From: Rhodanobacter sp. 67-28
Lineage (GTDB): Bacteria > Pseudomonadota > Gammaproteobacteria > Xanthomonadales > Rhodanobacteraceae
NCBI GenBank assembly: GCA_001898415.1
Contig: MKTU01000054.1
Coordinates: 19,250 to 83,249, forward strand
DNA length: 64,000 nucleotides
Direction: 5' to 3'
Shown one piece after another: positions 16,744-27,000 of the stretch. Each line of letters begins with the position of its first letter. Position 1 is the stretch's first letter. The notes beneath the pieces are model-generated. The model ran no database searches, was not told where the DNA came from, and was given only the letters and a program-made list of their open reading frames with translations. The translations under genes and the position numbers were made by a program.

Positions 16744-18335
16744 GGTGCAGGACTCCGTTCGGGCTCAAGGTCGTCGTTGCGCCAGCAGCCATCCACCTGT
16801 CGCGCGACGCCGCCGGGGTTGCGATCACGCAGCTCCGGCGGCAGCAGCGCATCGGCGACGTTGTCGTAGCAGTGCAGCGCGGCGAAGCGGCGGATCGCGG
16901 CCGGCATGCCCACCGCGGTGAAGCCCGGGTGGCTGGTGCTCGGGTATGGCCCGCCGTGGTTCATCGCGGCGCTCACGGCGACGCCCGTAGGCATGCGATT
17001 GGCGATCAGGCGGCCGACGCGCGGGCGCAGGACTCGCGCCAGCGGTGCCATGTCGTCGCTGCCATCGGTGGCGCCGTAAAGCGTGCCGGTAAGGTTGCCT
17101 TCGAGGCTTGCCGCCAAGGCCAGCATCTCGTCGGCATCGCGTGTGCGCACCAGCAGGCTGGCCGGACCGAACGCCTCGCGCTGGAACTCGGCGGGATGCT
17201 TGAGGAACGAGCGCGCGCTGATCTGCAGCAAGGTGGGTCGGTAGCGGTAGCCCGGCCCGGCCGAAGCGCCGCCGACGAGGCAAGTGGCGCCCCAGTCGCG
17301 CAGCGCGCCCACTGCCTGGTCGAGTTGCTCCAGCACGCCGCGGGAGAACAGCACGCCCGGCGGTGCGGCATGGAACAGCGCGAGGGCGGTGCTGACGAAA
17401 GCGTCGCCGGCGGCATCCTCCGGCACCACGACGAGCCCCGGGTTGGTGCAGAACTGCCCGCTGCCCGTCGTGCACGAGGCGAAAAATTCCTGTGCCAGCG
17501 CGGCACCGCGTTCGGCCAGCGCGCCTGGCAACAGGAACACCGGATTGATGCTGGACATTTCCATGTACGCCGGAATGCCCGCCTGGTCGGCGGCGGCCTT
17601 CAGGGCAAGGCCTCCCTTGCGGCTGCCGGTGAAGCCGATCGCCCCCAACCGCGCGTCGCCAGCCAGGCGCCGGCCCAGGCACTGGTCGAAGTGGTAAAGC
17701 ATCTGCACCGACGCGGCGGGCAGGCCAGCCCGCAGCAAGGCCCGATGGGCGAGCTCGGCCAGTCGCTCGCTGGTCGCCGGATGCGACGGGTGTGCCTTGG
17801 CGATCACCGGGTTGCGCGCCGCGATGGCCGAGGCGAAGTCGCTGCCGGCGACGGCGTTGAACGCCAGCGGAAAGTTGTTGGGGCCGAAGATCAGCACCGG
17901 TCTGTGCAGGGGAGCGTAATGCGCGCGCAGGCCGGCGGCGGTATCGATCACCGGCTGTGTCCAGGCGAAGCTGCGCACCGCCCGTGCCGCCAGCCGCAGC
18001 TGCCGGCTGGTGCGCGGCAGTTCCACCTTGGCCAGCCGGGTGTCCGCCGGCAGCGCCGTCTCCGCATGCGCCAGCGCAACCAATGTCGTCGCGTCGTCGT
18101 CAATGGCCTGGGCGTAGCCGTCGAGAAAATCCGCGATGCCCGACGGCGGCGCCCCGGCGAGCTCGTCGGCCACCGCGCAGGCGCTGGTCAACGCTGCTTG
18201 CAGATCGCTTTCGCCACTGACCGGGAAGGCCGGCCCGATCGCTTCGCCGCTGGATGGGTCGATGGCGCGGAAGCTTTCGGCTGATTCGCGTGCGGCGCGC
18301 CATTCGCCGGCGATCAGCAACGGCTGGACATCCAT
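16740..18335 (-). CDS. 2-oxoglutarate semialdehyde dehydrogenase (aldehyde dehydrogenase family)
   Basis: 531 residues. Catalytic Cys296 (SGQFCTNPG), general base Glu259 (YMEMSSINP) and the Asn of GPNNFPLAFN are present. This long form with the EMSSINP motif is the hydroxyproline/sugar-acid type that oxidises 2,5-dioxopentanoate to 2-oxoglutarate, usually with NADP. It is the last enzyme of hydroxyproline breakdown. The ATG at 18335 lies one base after the deaminase stop (TGAGATG), better than the upstream ATG at 18368. Confidence 0.9.
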   Translation of the reverse strand: MDVQPLLIAGEWRAARESAESFRAIDPSSGEAIGPAFPVSGESDLQAALTSACAVADELAGAPPSGIADFLDGYAQAIDDDATTLVALAHAETALPADTRLAKVELPRTSRQLRLAARAVRSFAWTQPVIDTAAGLRAHYAPLHRPVLIFGPNNFPLAFNAVAGSDFASAIAARNPVIAKAHPSHPATSERLAELAHRALLRAGLPAASVQMLYHFDQCLGRRLAGDARLGAIGFTGSRKGGLALKAAADQAGIPAYMEMSSINPVFLLPGALAERGAALAQEFFASCTTGSGQFCTNPGLVVVPEDAAGDAFVSTALALFHAAPPGVLFSRGVLEQLDQAVGALRDWGATCLVGGASAGPGYRYRPTLLQISARSFLKHPAEFQREAFGPASLLVRTRDADEMLALAASLEGNLTGTLYGATDGSDDMAPLARVLRPRVGRLIANRMPTGVAVSAAMNHGGPYPSTSHPGFTAVGMPAAIRRFAALHCYDNVADALLPPELRDRNPGGVARQVDGCWRNDDLEPERSPAP

Positions 18336-18336
18336 C

Positions 18337-19242
18337 TCAGCGCCCCGGGCGGTTGGCGACGGCGGCACGGATCTCGCGCAACGCGGCTTCGCGCTCGGCG
18401 CCTTCCAGCACCAGGCGCGGCGCGCGCACGCGCTCGCTGCCCAGGCCCACCACTTCCTGCGCGAGTTTGATCAGCTGCACGAACTTGGGCACGGTGTCCA
18501 TGCGCAGCGTCGGCAGGAACCAGGCGTAGAGGTCGGCGGTGTTTTCCACGCCGCCCGGCTGGCTGGCGCGCTCGAACAACTGCACCGATTCCCGCGGGAA
18601 CGCGTTGACCATGCCGGCGATCCAGCCGGTTGCACCCATCTGCAGGCTCTCCACGATGATGTCGTCGACGCCGACCAGGATCTCCAGGCGATCGCCGAGC
18701 AGCGCCTTGAGGCCGGCGATGCGACGCACGTCGCCGGAGGATTCCTTCACCGCCTGCACGTTGGGGTGGTCGGCCGCCAGCGCCGCCAGCTGCGCGGGCG
18801 AGAAGTCGGTCTTGTAGGCCAGCGGATTGTTGTAGATCATGCACGGCAGATCGGTGGCCGCGATCACCGCCGAGACGTGCGCGCCCATTTCACGCCAGTC
18901 GGTGGAATACACGTACGGCGGCAGCACCATCAGCCCGGCGCAGCCGGCCGCCTTGGCCGCGCGCGCCAGTTGCACGGCCTCGCCGGTGGACAGCGCGGCG
19001 ATGCCGGGGACAACCGGCGCGCCGTCCGATGCCTCGACCAGGGTGCGCATGATCGCGACCTTCTCGTCGAAACTCAGCGTGGCGCCTTCGCCCAGCGAGC
19101 CCAGCGGCACAATGCCGGTGCAGCCGGCGTCAAGCATGATGCGAGCGTGCTTGGCGAGGAAGGCGTGGTCGACCTTGCCATCGACCGCGAAAGGCGTGGT
19201 GATGGCAGGAATGACGCCACGCCAGATGGACTGCTTGCTCAT
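18337..19242 (-). CDS. lhpC: Pyrroline-4-hydroxy-2-carboxylate deaminase (DapA family)
   Basis: 301 residues of the dihydrodipicolinate synthase/N-acetylneuraminate lyase fold. The Schiff-base Lys166 lies in AVKESSGD and Tyr137 in MIYNNP. In this operon it fits the deaminase that converts pyrroline-4-hydroxy-2-carboxylate into 2-oxoglutarate semialdehyde and ammonia, rather than lysine biosynthesis. It sits between the accessory oxidoreductase (21 bases upstream) and the aldehyde dehydrogenase (one base gap). The functional name rests on gene order as well as sequence. Confidence 0.88.
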   Translation of the reverse strand: MSKQSIWRGVIPAITTPFAVDGKVDHAFLAKHARIMLDAGCTGIVPLGSLGEGATLSFDEKVAIMRTLVEASDGAPVVPGIAALSTGEAVQLARAAKAAGCAGLMVLPPYVYSTDWREMGAHVSAVIAATDLPCMIYNNPLAYKTDFSPAQLAALAADHPNVQAVKESSGDVRRIAGLKALLGDRLEILVGVDDIIVESLQMGATGWIAGMVNAFPRESVQLFERASQPGGVENTADLYAWFLPTLRMDTVPKFVQLIKLAQEVVGLGSERVRAPRLVLEGAEREAALREIRAAVANRPGR

Positions 19243-19263
19243 GCGGAAAAGCCTCGTTGGTAG

Positions 19264-20541
19264 TCAGGGGGTAGACGGATCGCCGGTGGCCAGCGTGGCC
19301 AGCCGTGCGGGAAACAGCGGCGGACGGGTGCCGCCGTGCGGGAAACGGTCGAGTTCGGCCAATGTCGTGCCGCAGATGCGGCCCTGGCATGCGCCCATGC
19401 CGCAGCGCGTGGCGAGCCTGGCGGCGCGAGCGTCGGTGAAGCCGTCCAGCGCCGCGAGCGTCACGTCTTCGCAGCGGCAGATGATGGTGTCGGCGCCGGC
19501 CAGTGTGCGCGTGCGCGCATCGAGCGCGAAGTGCTGCGCCAGCAGGTCCGCAAAGCGGCGTGCGCGTTGGCGCGAAGGGAGCAGGGCAGTTGCTGCTGCC
19601 GGGAATCCAGCCGCGGCATGGCCGGCCATGCTGCCCTCGATGCGTGCAGCGGCAAGCCCGGCGATGCCGCACGACTCACCCGCTGCGTACACATTCGCGG
19701 TACTGGTGCGCAGCAAGGTGTCCACCCGCACGCAGGGGTGGATCCGGGTGTGATCCAGGGCGCAGCCGAGCATGCTGGCCAGCTCGACGTTGGGTACCAG
19801 GCCGTAGCCGACGGCGAGCAAGTCGCAGGGGATGTGCAATGGACCGTGCGGATCATCGACGTCGACGCCGCATAGCGCGTCGCGGCCATGCGCCATGCGG
19901 ACGAACGAGCCGCAGCGATAGGGAATGCCGGCCAGTCGCGTGCGCAGAACCGCGGCCTGCACCGCGCGCGCCGGCCAGCGCCACAGCTGCATCGCAAATG
20001 CGGCTACCGCCGCCGCCGGAGCCTGCTCGCAGATGCCAAGCACGCGAGCGCCATGCCGACGCAACGTGGCGGCGGCGGCCAGCAGCAGCGGACCGCTTCC
20101 CGCCACCACGACGCGCTTGCCGCGGACAGGCCAGCCCTGCTTGGCCAGCGCCTGGATGCCTCCGGCACCCGTCACGCCAGGCAGGGTCCAGCCCGGAAAC
20201 GGCAAGAGCAGTTCGCGCGCGCCGGTCGCCAGCACCATCGAACCGCAGGACAGTCGAACCGCTGCGCGCGGCGTTTCCACCAGCAGCGTTCGATGGTCGG
20301 CGGATATCACCTGATGCTGTGGCAGCCATTCCACGTGCCCGCGGGTACGGGCAAGCAGGTCGAAGGCTATCCGTGCAGGCCGTGGTGTGCCGTGGAGCAC
20401 GTCGTGGCGCCAGACCTGGCCGCCATGACGGGCCTGCGCGTCGAGCAGGCCGACCCGTGCACCATGACTGGCGGCGGCCCGCGCTGCCGCCACCCTCGCC
20501 GGGCCGGCGCCGACGACCAGCACGTCGTAGCGCTCAGTCAT
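19264..20541 (-). CDS. FAD/NAD(P) oxidoreductase with BFD-like [2Fe-2S] domain, D-Hyp dehydrogenase subunit
   Basis: 425 residues similar to HcnB/OoxA and the LhpE type. The N-terminal FAD site is VVGAGPAR. A second nucleotide site VVVAGSGPLLLAAA begins near residue 150, and C-terminal Cys residues (IICRCEDVT ... RCGMGACQGRICG) form a BFD-like iron-sulfur domain. Together with the small ferredoxin-like subunit and the FAD amine oxidase it should form the heteromeric D-hydroxyproline dehydrogenase passing electrons to the respiratory chain. The usual third Gly of the GxGxxG site is Arg16 (codon 20494-20496), which is unusual. It overlaps the upstream gene by 8 bases. Confidence 0.83.
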   Translation of the reverse strand: MTERYDVLVVGAGPARVAAARAAASHGARVGLLDAQARHGGQVWRHDVLHGTPRPARIAFDLLARTRGHVEWLPQHQVISADHRTLLVETPRAAVRLSCGSMVLATGARELLLPFPGWTLPGVTGAGGIQALAKQGWPVRGKRVVVAGSGPLLLAAAATLRRHGARVLGICEQAPAAAVAAFAMQLWRWPARAVQAAVLRTRLAGIPYRCGSFVRMAHGRDALCGVDVDDPHGPLHIPCDLLAVGYGLVPNVELASMLGCALDHTRIHPCVRVDTLLRTSTANVYAAGESCGIAGLAAARIEGSMAGHAAAGFPAAATALLPSRQRARRFADLLAQHFALDARTRTLAGADTIICRCEDVTLAALDGFTDARAARLATRCGMGACQGRICGTTLAELDRFPHGGTRPPLFPARLATLATGDPSTP

Positions 20542-20788
20542 CGGTGCTCACCTGCATGCCCTCCCGCGCCGGCGTCATGCACGCGCGCTGATGGGGCGTG
20601 TCGTCGATCCGCACGCGACATTCGAAGCACACGCCCATGCCGCACACCGCCGCGCGCGGCTCGCCGCGCACCGAACGCCGGAAGCGGGCCGCGGCGACGC
20701 TGGCCACCGCGGCAGCCACGCTGCTGCCGGCCGGTACGGCGACCGGCTCGCCATCCACGCTGAGCCGCACGGTGCCGGCCGCGCTCAT
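20534..20788 (-). CDS. [2Fe-2S] ferredoxin-like subunit of D-hydroxyproline dehydrogenase
   Basis: 84 residues. AAVCGMGVCFECRV and, later, HQRACMTP supply the four cysteines of a plant-type [2Fe-2S] cluster, as in HcnA/SoxA-like or LhpF subunits. It relays electrons between the two flavoprotein subunits. It overlaps the D-amino acid dehydrogenase gene by four bases (ATGA) and the next subunit gene by eight, which supports a fixed-ratio complex. Confidence 0.85.
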   Translation of the reverse strand: MSAAGTVRLSVDGEPVAVPAGSSVAAAVASVAAARFRRSVRGEPRAAVCGMGVCFECRVRIDDTPHQRACMTPAREGMQVSTDD

Positions 20789-21885
20789 GCGAGCGCTCTC
20801 GCCGGCGCGTAGGGCGCCGGGTCGATGGCCGGTGGACGTCCCTGCAACAGGTCGAGCATCAACCGGGCGCTGCCCAGCGCGGTGGTGACGCCCAGTCCCT
20901 CGTGGCCGGCGGCGACCCACAGGTCGGTGCTGTCCGGAACGGCGCCGAGATAGGGACGTCCATCCGGCGTGGTGGGGCGGAACCCGGTCCAGGCGCGGAT
21001 CGCCTGCAGCCCGCGCAGGGCCGGCATGAAGTCGAAAGCGCGCTGCAGCATGCGCTGCAGCATCGGTCCGGAGACGGCCGGATCGGTCACGTCGAATTCG
21101 CGCGAGGAGCCGATCAGGATCTGCCCGGTTGGACGCGGCTGCACGTTGAAGGCGACGCTGCTGCCGGCCGTGCCGTGCGCGCTGCTGGCGTAGCCCAGTT
21201 CGAGCACCTGGTGATGCAGCAGCCCTGGATAGCGGTCGGTGATGAGCAGGTGCCCCTTGCGCGGGCGCAGCGGCAGTTGCGGCAGCAGTTCGGGCAGCGC
21301 GCAACCGGTGGCGACCAGGGTCGGGCCGGCCAGCACGGTGCCGTCGTCCAGCGTCACCGTGGCCCTGCCCAACCGGCGCACGGCGCGGCCGGCATACAGA
21401 CTTGCGCCGCGTTGCCGGGCGCGACGCACCAGGTGCAGCGCCACCCGCGGCGGATACACCACGGCCTCGCGCGGCGCCAGCATGCCGCCGCACAGGCCGG
21501 GCGCCAGTGCCGGTTCGAGCCGATACAGTGCCTGCGCGTCGACGGCCTCCGCTTCGCCGCCGGAGGCTTCGAGCCGTGCGACGCGCTGCGCGATGCCTGC
21601 GGCTTCGGTTTCGTTGCGGGCAACCCACAAGGTGCCGCAGCGGCTGAATTCGGCTTCGGCGAGATCGGCATGATCCTCCCAGCGGCGCAGCGAATATCGC
21701 GCCAGCGCGAGTTCGGCGGGATCGTCGTCCATCGCCACGAGATGGCCCATTCCGCATGCCGTGGCACCGCCGCCGATGGGGCCAGGTTCCACGATGGCGA
21801 CACGAAGGCCGGCTGCCGTTGCCTCATCGGCGCAGCTGGCGCCGACGATGCCGGCGCCGACAACGATGAGGTCGTAGTGGCTCAT
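20785..21885 (-). CDS. lhpB: D-hydroxyproline dehydrogenase, FAD (DAO-type) subunit
   Basis: 366 residues of the D-amino acid oxidase/dehydrogenase fold. The N-terminal FAD site is LIVVGAGIVGASCADE, and the C-terminal RAWTGFRPTTPDGRPYLG ... WVAAGHEGLGVT motif is typical. It oxidises cis-4-hydroxy-D-proline, made by the epimerase, to pyrroline-4-hydroxy-2-carboxylate. It begins inside the epimerase stop codon (TAATG), a clear sign of coupled translation. The specific substrate is inferred from context. Confidence 0.88.
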   Translation of the reverse strand: MSHYDLIVVGAGIVGASCADEATAAGLRVAIVEPGPIGGGATACGMGHLVAMDDDPAELALARYSLRRWEDHADLAEAEFSRCGTLWVARNETEAAGIAQRVARLEASGGEAEAVDAQALYRLEPALAPGLCGGMLAPREAVVYPPRVALHLVRRARQRGASLYAGRAVRRLGRATVTLDDGTVLAGPTLVATGCALPELLPQLPLRPRKGHLLITDRYPGLLHHQVLELGYASSAHGTAGSSVAFNVQPRPTGQILIGSSREFDVTDPAVSGPMLQRMLQRAFDFMPALRGLQAIRAWTGFRPTTPDGRPYLGAVPDSTDLWVAAGHEGLGVTTALGSARLMLDLLQGRPPAIDPAPYAPARALA

Positions 21886-22823
21886 TACGCACTGCTGCCC
21901 CAGGCAAACGGGTCGTTGTCGTCGATCAGCAGCGTCGACCGCGCCGTGACGTGCGCCGTCCCGGTGATCTGCGGCAGCACGCCTCGCCCGTCCGTCGTGT
22001 AGCGCGCTTCGAACACGCTCCCGAGGATGCTTTCCTGTCGCCAGAGTTGCCCGGGCGCCAGCTTGCCGTCGGCGGCAAGGCAGGCCAGCTTGGCACTGGT
22101 GCCGGTGCCGCAGGGCGAACGGTCGTACTCCATGCCGGGGCAGAGCACGAAGTTGCGCGCGTCGACGCCCGGGGTGGTGGATGGAGCATTGATCTCGATA
22201 TGGTCGATCTCGTCGCCGTTTGCGCCGCGGATGGCTGCGGCCTCCAGCGTGTGGCGGATGGCTTCGGCGTAGGCCGTCAGCGCGCGTTGATGGCGAAGCT
22301 CCAGCGGCAAGGGCGTATCGCGGGTGATGAAGAACCAGTTGCCGCCCCAGGCGACATCGCCACGCACCGTGCCATAGCCCGGCACGTCGATGCGCAAGTC
22401 GGCCGCGTGCCGGTGGCTTCTGACATTGTCCAGGGAAACACGCCCGTCCTCGTGCAGCTCCACCCCGACCTTGCCCACGGGAGTGTCCAGGTAGTGCCTG
22501 CCGGGGGCGATTTGGCCCAGATGCGCCAACGTGCGGACGACCCCGATGGTGCCGTGCCCGCACATGCCGAGGTAGCCGACGTTGTTGAAGAAGATCACGC
22601 CGGTGCATGCGTCGGCGCTCTGCGCGGGGCGCAGCAGGGCGCCCACCATGGCGCTCGAGCCGCGCGGCTCGCAGGTCACCGCGCGTCGCCACGCGTCGTG
22701 GTTGTCGCGAAAACGCTGGCGTTGTTCGCTCAGGCTGCCCTCGCCCAGGCAGGGCAGTCCGCCGAGGACGACGCGGGTCGGCTCGCCGCCGGTGTGCGAA
22801 TCGATGACGTGGATGGTGTGCAT
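21885..22823 (-). CDS. lhpA: 4-hydroxyproline 2-epimerase
   Basis: 312 residues of the proline racemase/hydroxyproline epimerase family. The two catalytic cysteines are Cys88 (MCGHGTIG) and Cys238 ([11 protein letters not shown]). Cys rather than Thr at both places marks a racemase/epimerase instead of a 3-hydroxyproline dehydratase. It converts trans-4-hydroxy-L-proline to cis-4-hydroxy-D-proline, the entry step of the pathway. The ATG at 22823 is chosen since the conserved start [15 protein letters not shown] follows; sequence upstream to 22940 is promoter-like. It is the first gene of the minus-strand operon. Confidence 0.93.
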   Translation of the reverse strand: MHTIHVIDSHTGGEPTRVVLGGLPCLGEGSLSEQRQRFRDNHDAWRRAVTCEPRGSSAMVGALLRPAQSADACTGVIFFNNVGYLGMCGHGTIGVVRTLAHLGQIAPGRHYLDTPVGKVGVELHEDGRVSLDNVRSHRHAADLRIDVPGYGTVRGDVAWGGNWFFITRDTPLPLELRHQRALTAYAEAIRHTLEAAAIRGANGDEIDHIEINAPSTTPGVDARNFVLCPGMEYDRSPCGTGTSAKLACLAADGKLAPGQLWRQESILGSVFEARYTTDGRGVLPQITGTAHVTARSTLLIDDNDPFAWGSSA

Positions 22824-22978
22824 GTGCTCATGTTCGCGGCACCCCATCGGAGCGTCTAGGCAAGTCCAGCGCCACGCCATGCGGAATTGAGCACAATTGA
22901 TGCGTGGCGAACAACTGCTTGCTACTGTCCAGAGCGTCATCGCACAACCTCTCGATCACGACTCGGGGAGTACGACGT
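22824..22978. promoter_or_regulatory. Divergent control region, hydroxyproline operon / PAS-AraC regulator
   Basis: 155 bases between the divergent start codons of the epimerase and the PAS-AraC gene. It must hold both promoters and probably the operator. A GCACAATTG motif at 22891-22899 recurs inverted (one change) upstream of the TonB receptor at 23739-23747. I could not assign -35/-10 boxes with confidence. Confidence 0.55.
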
Positions 22979-23692
22979 ATGGACGTTAAGATTCCTGCGG
23001 GCGAACTGCAGACACTGTTCGATGTCCTTCCGGATGCGGTGTTCTTCGTGAAAGATCGTCTCGGCCGCTATACGCACGCCAACATGACCTTGGTGCGGCG
23101 GCTGGGCCTCAAGCGACGCGACGAGGTGATCGGCCACGCCGTGACCGAGCTGTTTCCGCGCGTGCTGGGGGTCTCCTATGCATCGCAGGACAGCCGCGTT
23201 CTGGCCGGCGAGGCGATCGAGAACCAGCTGGAGGTGCACATACTCCCCAATCGCGTGCCGGGATGGTGCCTCACCTGCAAGTATCCGTTCCGTTCGCGCG
23301 GCGAAGTGTGTGGCGTGATCGGCATATCGCGGGATCTGCGCAAGCCTGACGGGCGGCATCCAACCTACGCACGCCTCATCCATGTGATGGAGTACATGCA
23401 GGCCCACTATGCGGAGAATGTGCGCGTGGCCACCCTGGCCGAGCTCGCGCAGGTTTCGGTGGCCCAGCTCGAGCGGCATTTCCGACGGGTGTTCCAGATC
23501 ACGCCGCAGCAGGCCATGACCAAGCTGCGCATCGAAGCGGCGATGCAGATGCTGCCTGGCAAGGACAGTGTGGCAACCGTGGGGCTGGCGTGCGGCTTCA
23601 CCGACCAGAGCGCTTTCGCGCGACAGTTCAAGGCGACTGTGGGCATGACCCCGCGCGCGTACCGCGCCCTGCGCGGCGGCGATCGCGCGTAG
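22979..23692 (+). CDS. PAS-AraC family regulator of hydroxyproline use
   Basis: 237 residues. A PAS-like domain (LPDAVFFVKDRLGRYTHAN ... CKYPFRSRGEVCGVIGISRDL) is joined through a linker to an AraC/XylS double HTH (LAELAQVSVAQLERHFRRVF ... GFTDQSAFARQFKATVGMTPRAYR). The divergent position to the epimerase operon suggests that it activates the operon in response to hydroxyproline or a pathway intermediate. GGGGAG upstream supports the ATG at 22979 over the GTG at 22904. Confidence 0.85.
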   Translation: MDVKIPAGELQTLFDVLPDAVFFVKDRLGRYTHANMTLVRRLGLKRRDEVIGHAVTELFPRVLGVSYASQDSRVLAGEAIENQLEVHILPNRVPGWCLTCKYPFRSRGEVCGVIGISRDLRKPDGRHPTYARLIHVMEYMQAHYAENVRVATLAELAQVSVAQLERHFRRVFQITPQQAMTKLRIEAAMQMLPGKDSVATVGLACGFTDQSAFARQFKATVGMTPRAYRALRGGDRA

Positions 23693-24037
23693 GCAGATCG
23701 GCACCGGCCGGTTTCGAGCTGCGGCACGCTGCACTGGGCAGTTGTGCCGAACTCAGCATGCGGGCGGCCGAAACCGATCAAGACGTGCCCATGCGACGTC
23801 TACATCATGAGGCCGGGTTCTTGGTGCGGCCATCGCTTTCGATCAATCGCCGTTGCGATGAACGGCGTCGAGGTGGGGCCCGTCCGGCAGCGGTCGGATG
23901 GGGGGAGGGCGACACGGGGAGCAAGTCGCCATAAGCCGAATCGAAGGGCTCCAGAAACGGCAACCGCCGCCGGGCCGGCGCGTCCGTCCATGACGAATGC
24001 GGGGGCACGGCATTGGAATGATCTGGAGAAACTACTG
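23693..24037. other. Leader region of the TonB receptor gene
   Basis: 345 bases without a convincing gene. It contains CAGTTGTGC at 23739-23747 (inverse of GCACAACTG) and a TGGAGA ribosome site at 24024-24029. The frame open through the region reads unlike a protein. Confidence 0.5.
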
Positions 24038-27000
24038 ATGAGCAAGCATGTGACGCGAGCGGCGTTGTGCCGTCGCAACGTCCTGGCCTTGGCCCTGTTC
24101 GCGGGGCTGGCCGTTTCCACCGGTGCGATCGGCCAAGCCACCACCGGCAGCATCTTCGGCCAGGCGCCGGTGGCGTCCGGCGAAACGGTTTCCGTGAGCA
24201 ATGCCGCGGGCCTGACCCGCAGCGTGACGGTCGGCGCGCAGGGTCGCTACACCTTCGACAACCTGCCGCTGGGCACCTATACCGTCACCTTGATGAAGGA
24301 TGGCGCGACGGTGGACTCGCGCTCGAACGTCACCCTGCGCGTGGGCGGCGGAACGGAAGTTTCCTTCGTGGCGCCGGGCGTGAAGAATCTCGATGTGGTC
24401 ACCGTGAGCGCCAGCTCGCTGCCTGCCATCGACGTTACCGGCGTCGACTCGCGCACGGTGATCACCGCCGAGCAACTGGCCAGGCTGCCGTTGGCACGCA
24501 GTGCCGAGGCCATTGCGCTGCTCGCACCGGGCGTGGTCGAAGGCAGCGGCTATTTTGACGGCCCTACCGGCGGTTCGGTGATTTCCTTCGGCGGCTCCTC
24601 GGTCACCGAGAACGCCTATTACATCAATGGATTCAACACGACCGACCCCTTGAGCAACTTCGGCGGCTTTGCGTTGCCTTACGGATCAATCGACCAGCAG
24701 GAAATTCTCAGTGGTGGCTACGGCGCCGCCTACGGACGCTCCGATGGCGGCGTGATCAGTCAGGTCGGCAAGCGAGGCACCAACGCCTGGCACTTCGGTG
24801 GCCAGGTGTTGTGGACGCCCGCATTTGCCCGCGGCGACCAGAAGGACATCTATTTCGTCAGCGGCTCAGACAAGGGCAAGTTGTATGACCGCAACGCCCA
24901 GGACAAGTCGTGGACCACGGTGGCCAGTGCCTACGCCGGTGGCCCGCTGATCGAGGACAAGCTGTTCCTGTTTGCCTCGGTGGAGGCGGAGCGGCGACAA
25001 GGCAACAGCATCGGCAGCACCGATTCGCCGTATGACACCAGGTACCGCAACGATTACCCCAAGTGGTACGCCAAGCTCGACTGGAACATCAACGACAGCA
25101 ATATCCTGGAGCTGACGGGTGCTTCCACCAAGCGCTCCTATTCGGCGGACCGCCTCGCATACGACTACGACACCGGCAAGACGGGCGCCCTTGCCAACCG
25201 CGCCATCCCCACCAAGACCGGCGCGGATCTCTATGTCGCAAAGTTCACCAGCTACCTCACCGACGACCTGACCTTGTCGGCCATGTACGGCCGCATGGAC
25301 GGTACCTACTTCAACCAGGTGACCAATCTGTACCCGGACATCGCACGCCTCTACAGCGCCAGCAAGCAGAACCCGGCGCTGAACGGCGGCACGACCATCA
25401 TCAGCCCGCAGACTCTGGGCGCGGTTGACGATCCGACCCATACATCGCGCAATACCAACCTGCGTCTCGATCTGAGCTATCGACTCGGCAGCCATACCCT
25501 TTCGGCTGGTATCGACAACCAGACCATCGAGGACAACAACGACGGCAACAGGATGGCCGATCCGGGCTATGCCTGGGAGTACAACAAGGGCGCCGCGGGC
25601 ACCCCGATCATCGGTGTGCCCGGCGCTGATCCGTACGTTGCTGCACCGGGTACCTACCCGGGTGGCGCAACCGGCTACTACGTGGCGAAGTACCGCCGCT
25701 ACGGCGGTGGTTCGGTACGCGTGGAACAGCGTGCGCAATACATCGAAGACAGCTGGCAGGTCAGCGACCGCTGGTTGCTCAAGCTGGGCCTGCGCAACGA
25801 TCAGTTCACCAACTACAACCCGGGTGGCGAGGCCTACCTGCGCCTGACCAAGCCCCAGTGGGCGCCGCGCGTGGGCTTCAGTTGGGACGTCAATGGCGAC
25901 TCCAGCTTCAAGGTCTACGGCAATGCCGGCCGCTATTTCCTCGCGCTGCCCGCTACCGTGGCGATGCGCCAGGCCGGCGCCCCGCTGTTCACGCGCGAGT
26001 ATTTCACCTACACCGGCATCGATTCCAACGGCCAGCCGACCGGGCTCACGCCGATCGACACCAGTCGTGGCCCCGGGGCGCCGATCTCGGCCAATCGCGA
26101 GTACGGTCAGCCGCACGATCCCAAGATGGTGACGGCCACCAACCTGAAGTCGGAGTACCAGGACGAGTTCATCCTGGGATTCGACAAGAAACTCGGAGAT
26201 ACCTGGGTCTACGGTGCCAAGGCCAGCTACCGGAACCTGCGCACCGCCATCGACGATTACAGCGACTCCGGCGCCATCGCGGCCAAGATGGATCGCATGG
26301 GCATCGACCCCGGCACCTATGACGCCAACGCGATTTCCGGCGCCTATCTGTTCAACCCCGGGCGCACCAATATTCTCAAGGTACAGAAGTACGATGGCAG
26401 CTACTACTCGGTGCCGATGACCACGGCGGATTTCGGTTTCTCGTCCGGAATCAAGCGTCATTACTACGGACTGGAGTTGTTCCTCGAGCATCCGTTTGAC
26501 GGCAAGTGGTTCGGCAAGGTCGACTACCTGTTCTCGCGCAACTACGGCAACAGCGAGGGCCAGGTGCGTTCGGATATCGGTCAGGTGGACGTATCCGCCA
26601 CGGTGGACTGGGATTATGCGCAGGTCATGGAGTACGCCAACGGCGAACTCTCCAACAGCCGTCGCCATCAGATCAAGGCGTATGGCTCCTACCAGCTGAC
26701 GCCTGAGTGGATGTTGTCCGGCAACCTGGCCATCATTTCCGGTGCGCCGCGCAGTTGTCTTGGCATGTACGGCCTGGACGAGACCAACCCGGGACTTGGC
26801 TACGGCGCCTATTACCACTGGTGTGCCGGCAAGGTGTCGCGACCGGGCGACGCCGGCCACAACCCGTGGCAGTACACCGTCAGCCTGAGCGCCGAATACC
26901 GACCCTTGTGGGCCGACAAGAAGCTCGGCTTCAACGTGATGGTCTACAACGTGCTCAACAACCGGGTAACCACGCAGACCGATCCGTTCTACGGCTCGAC

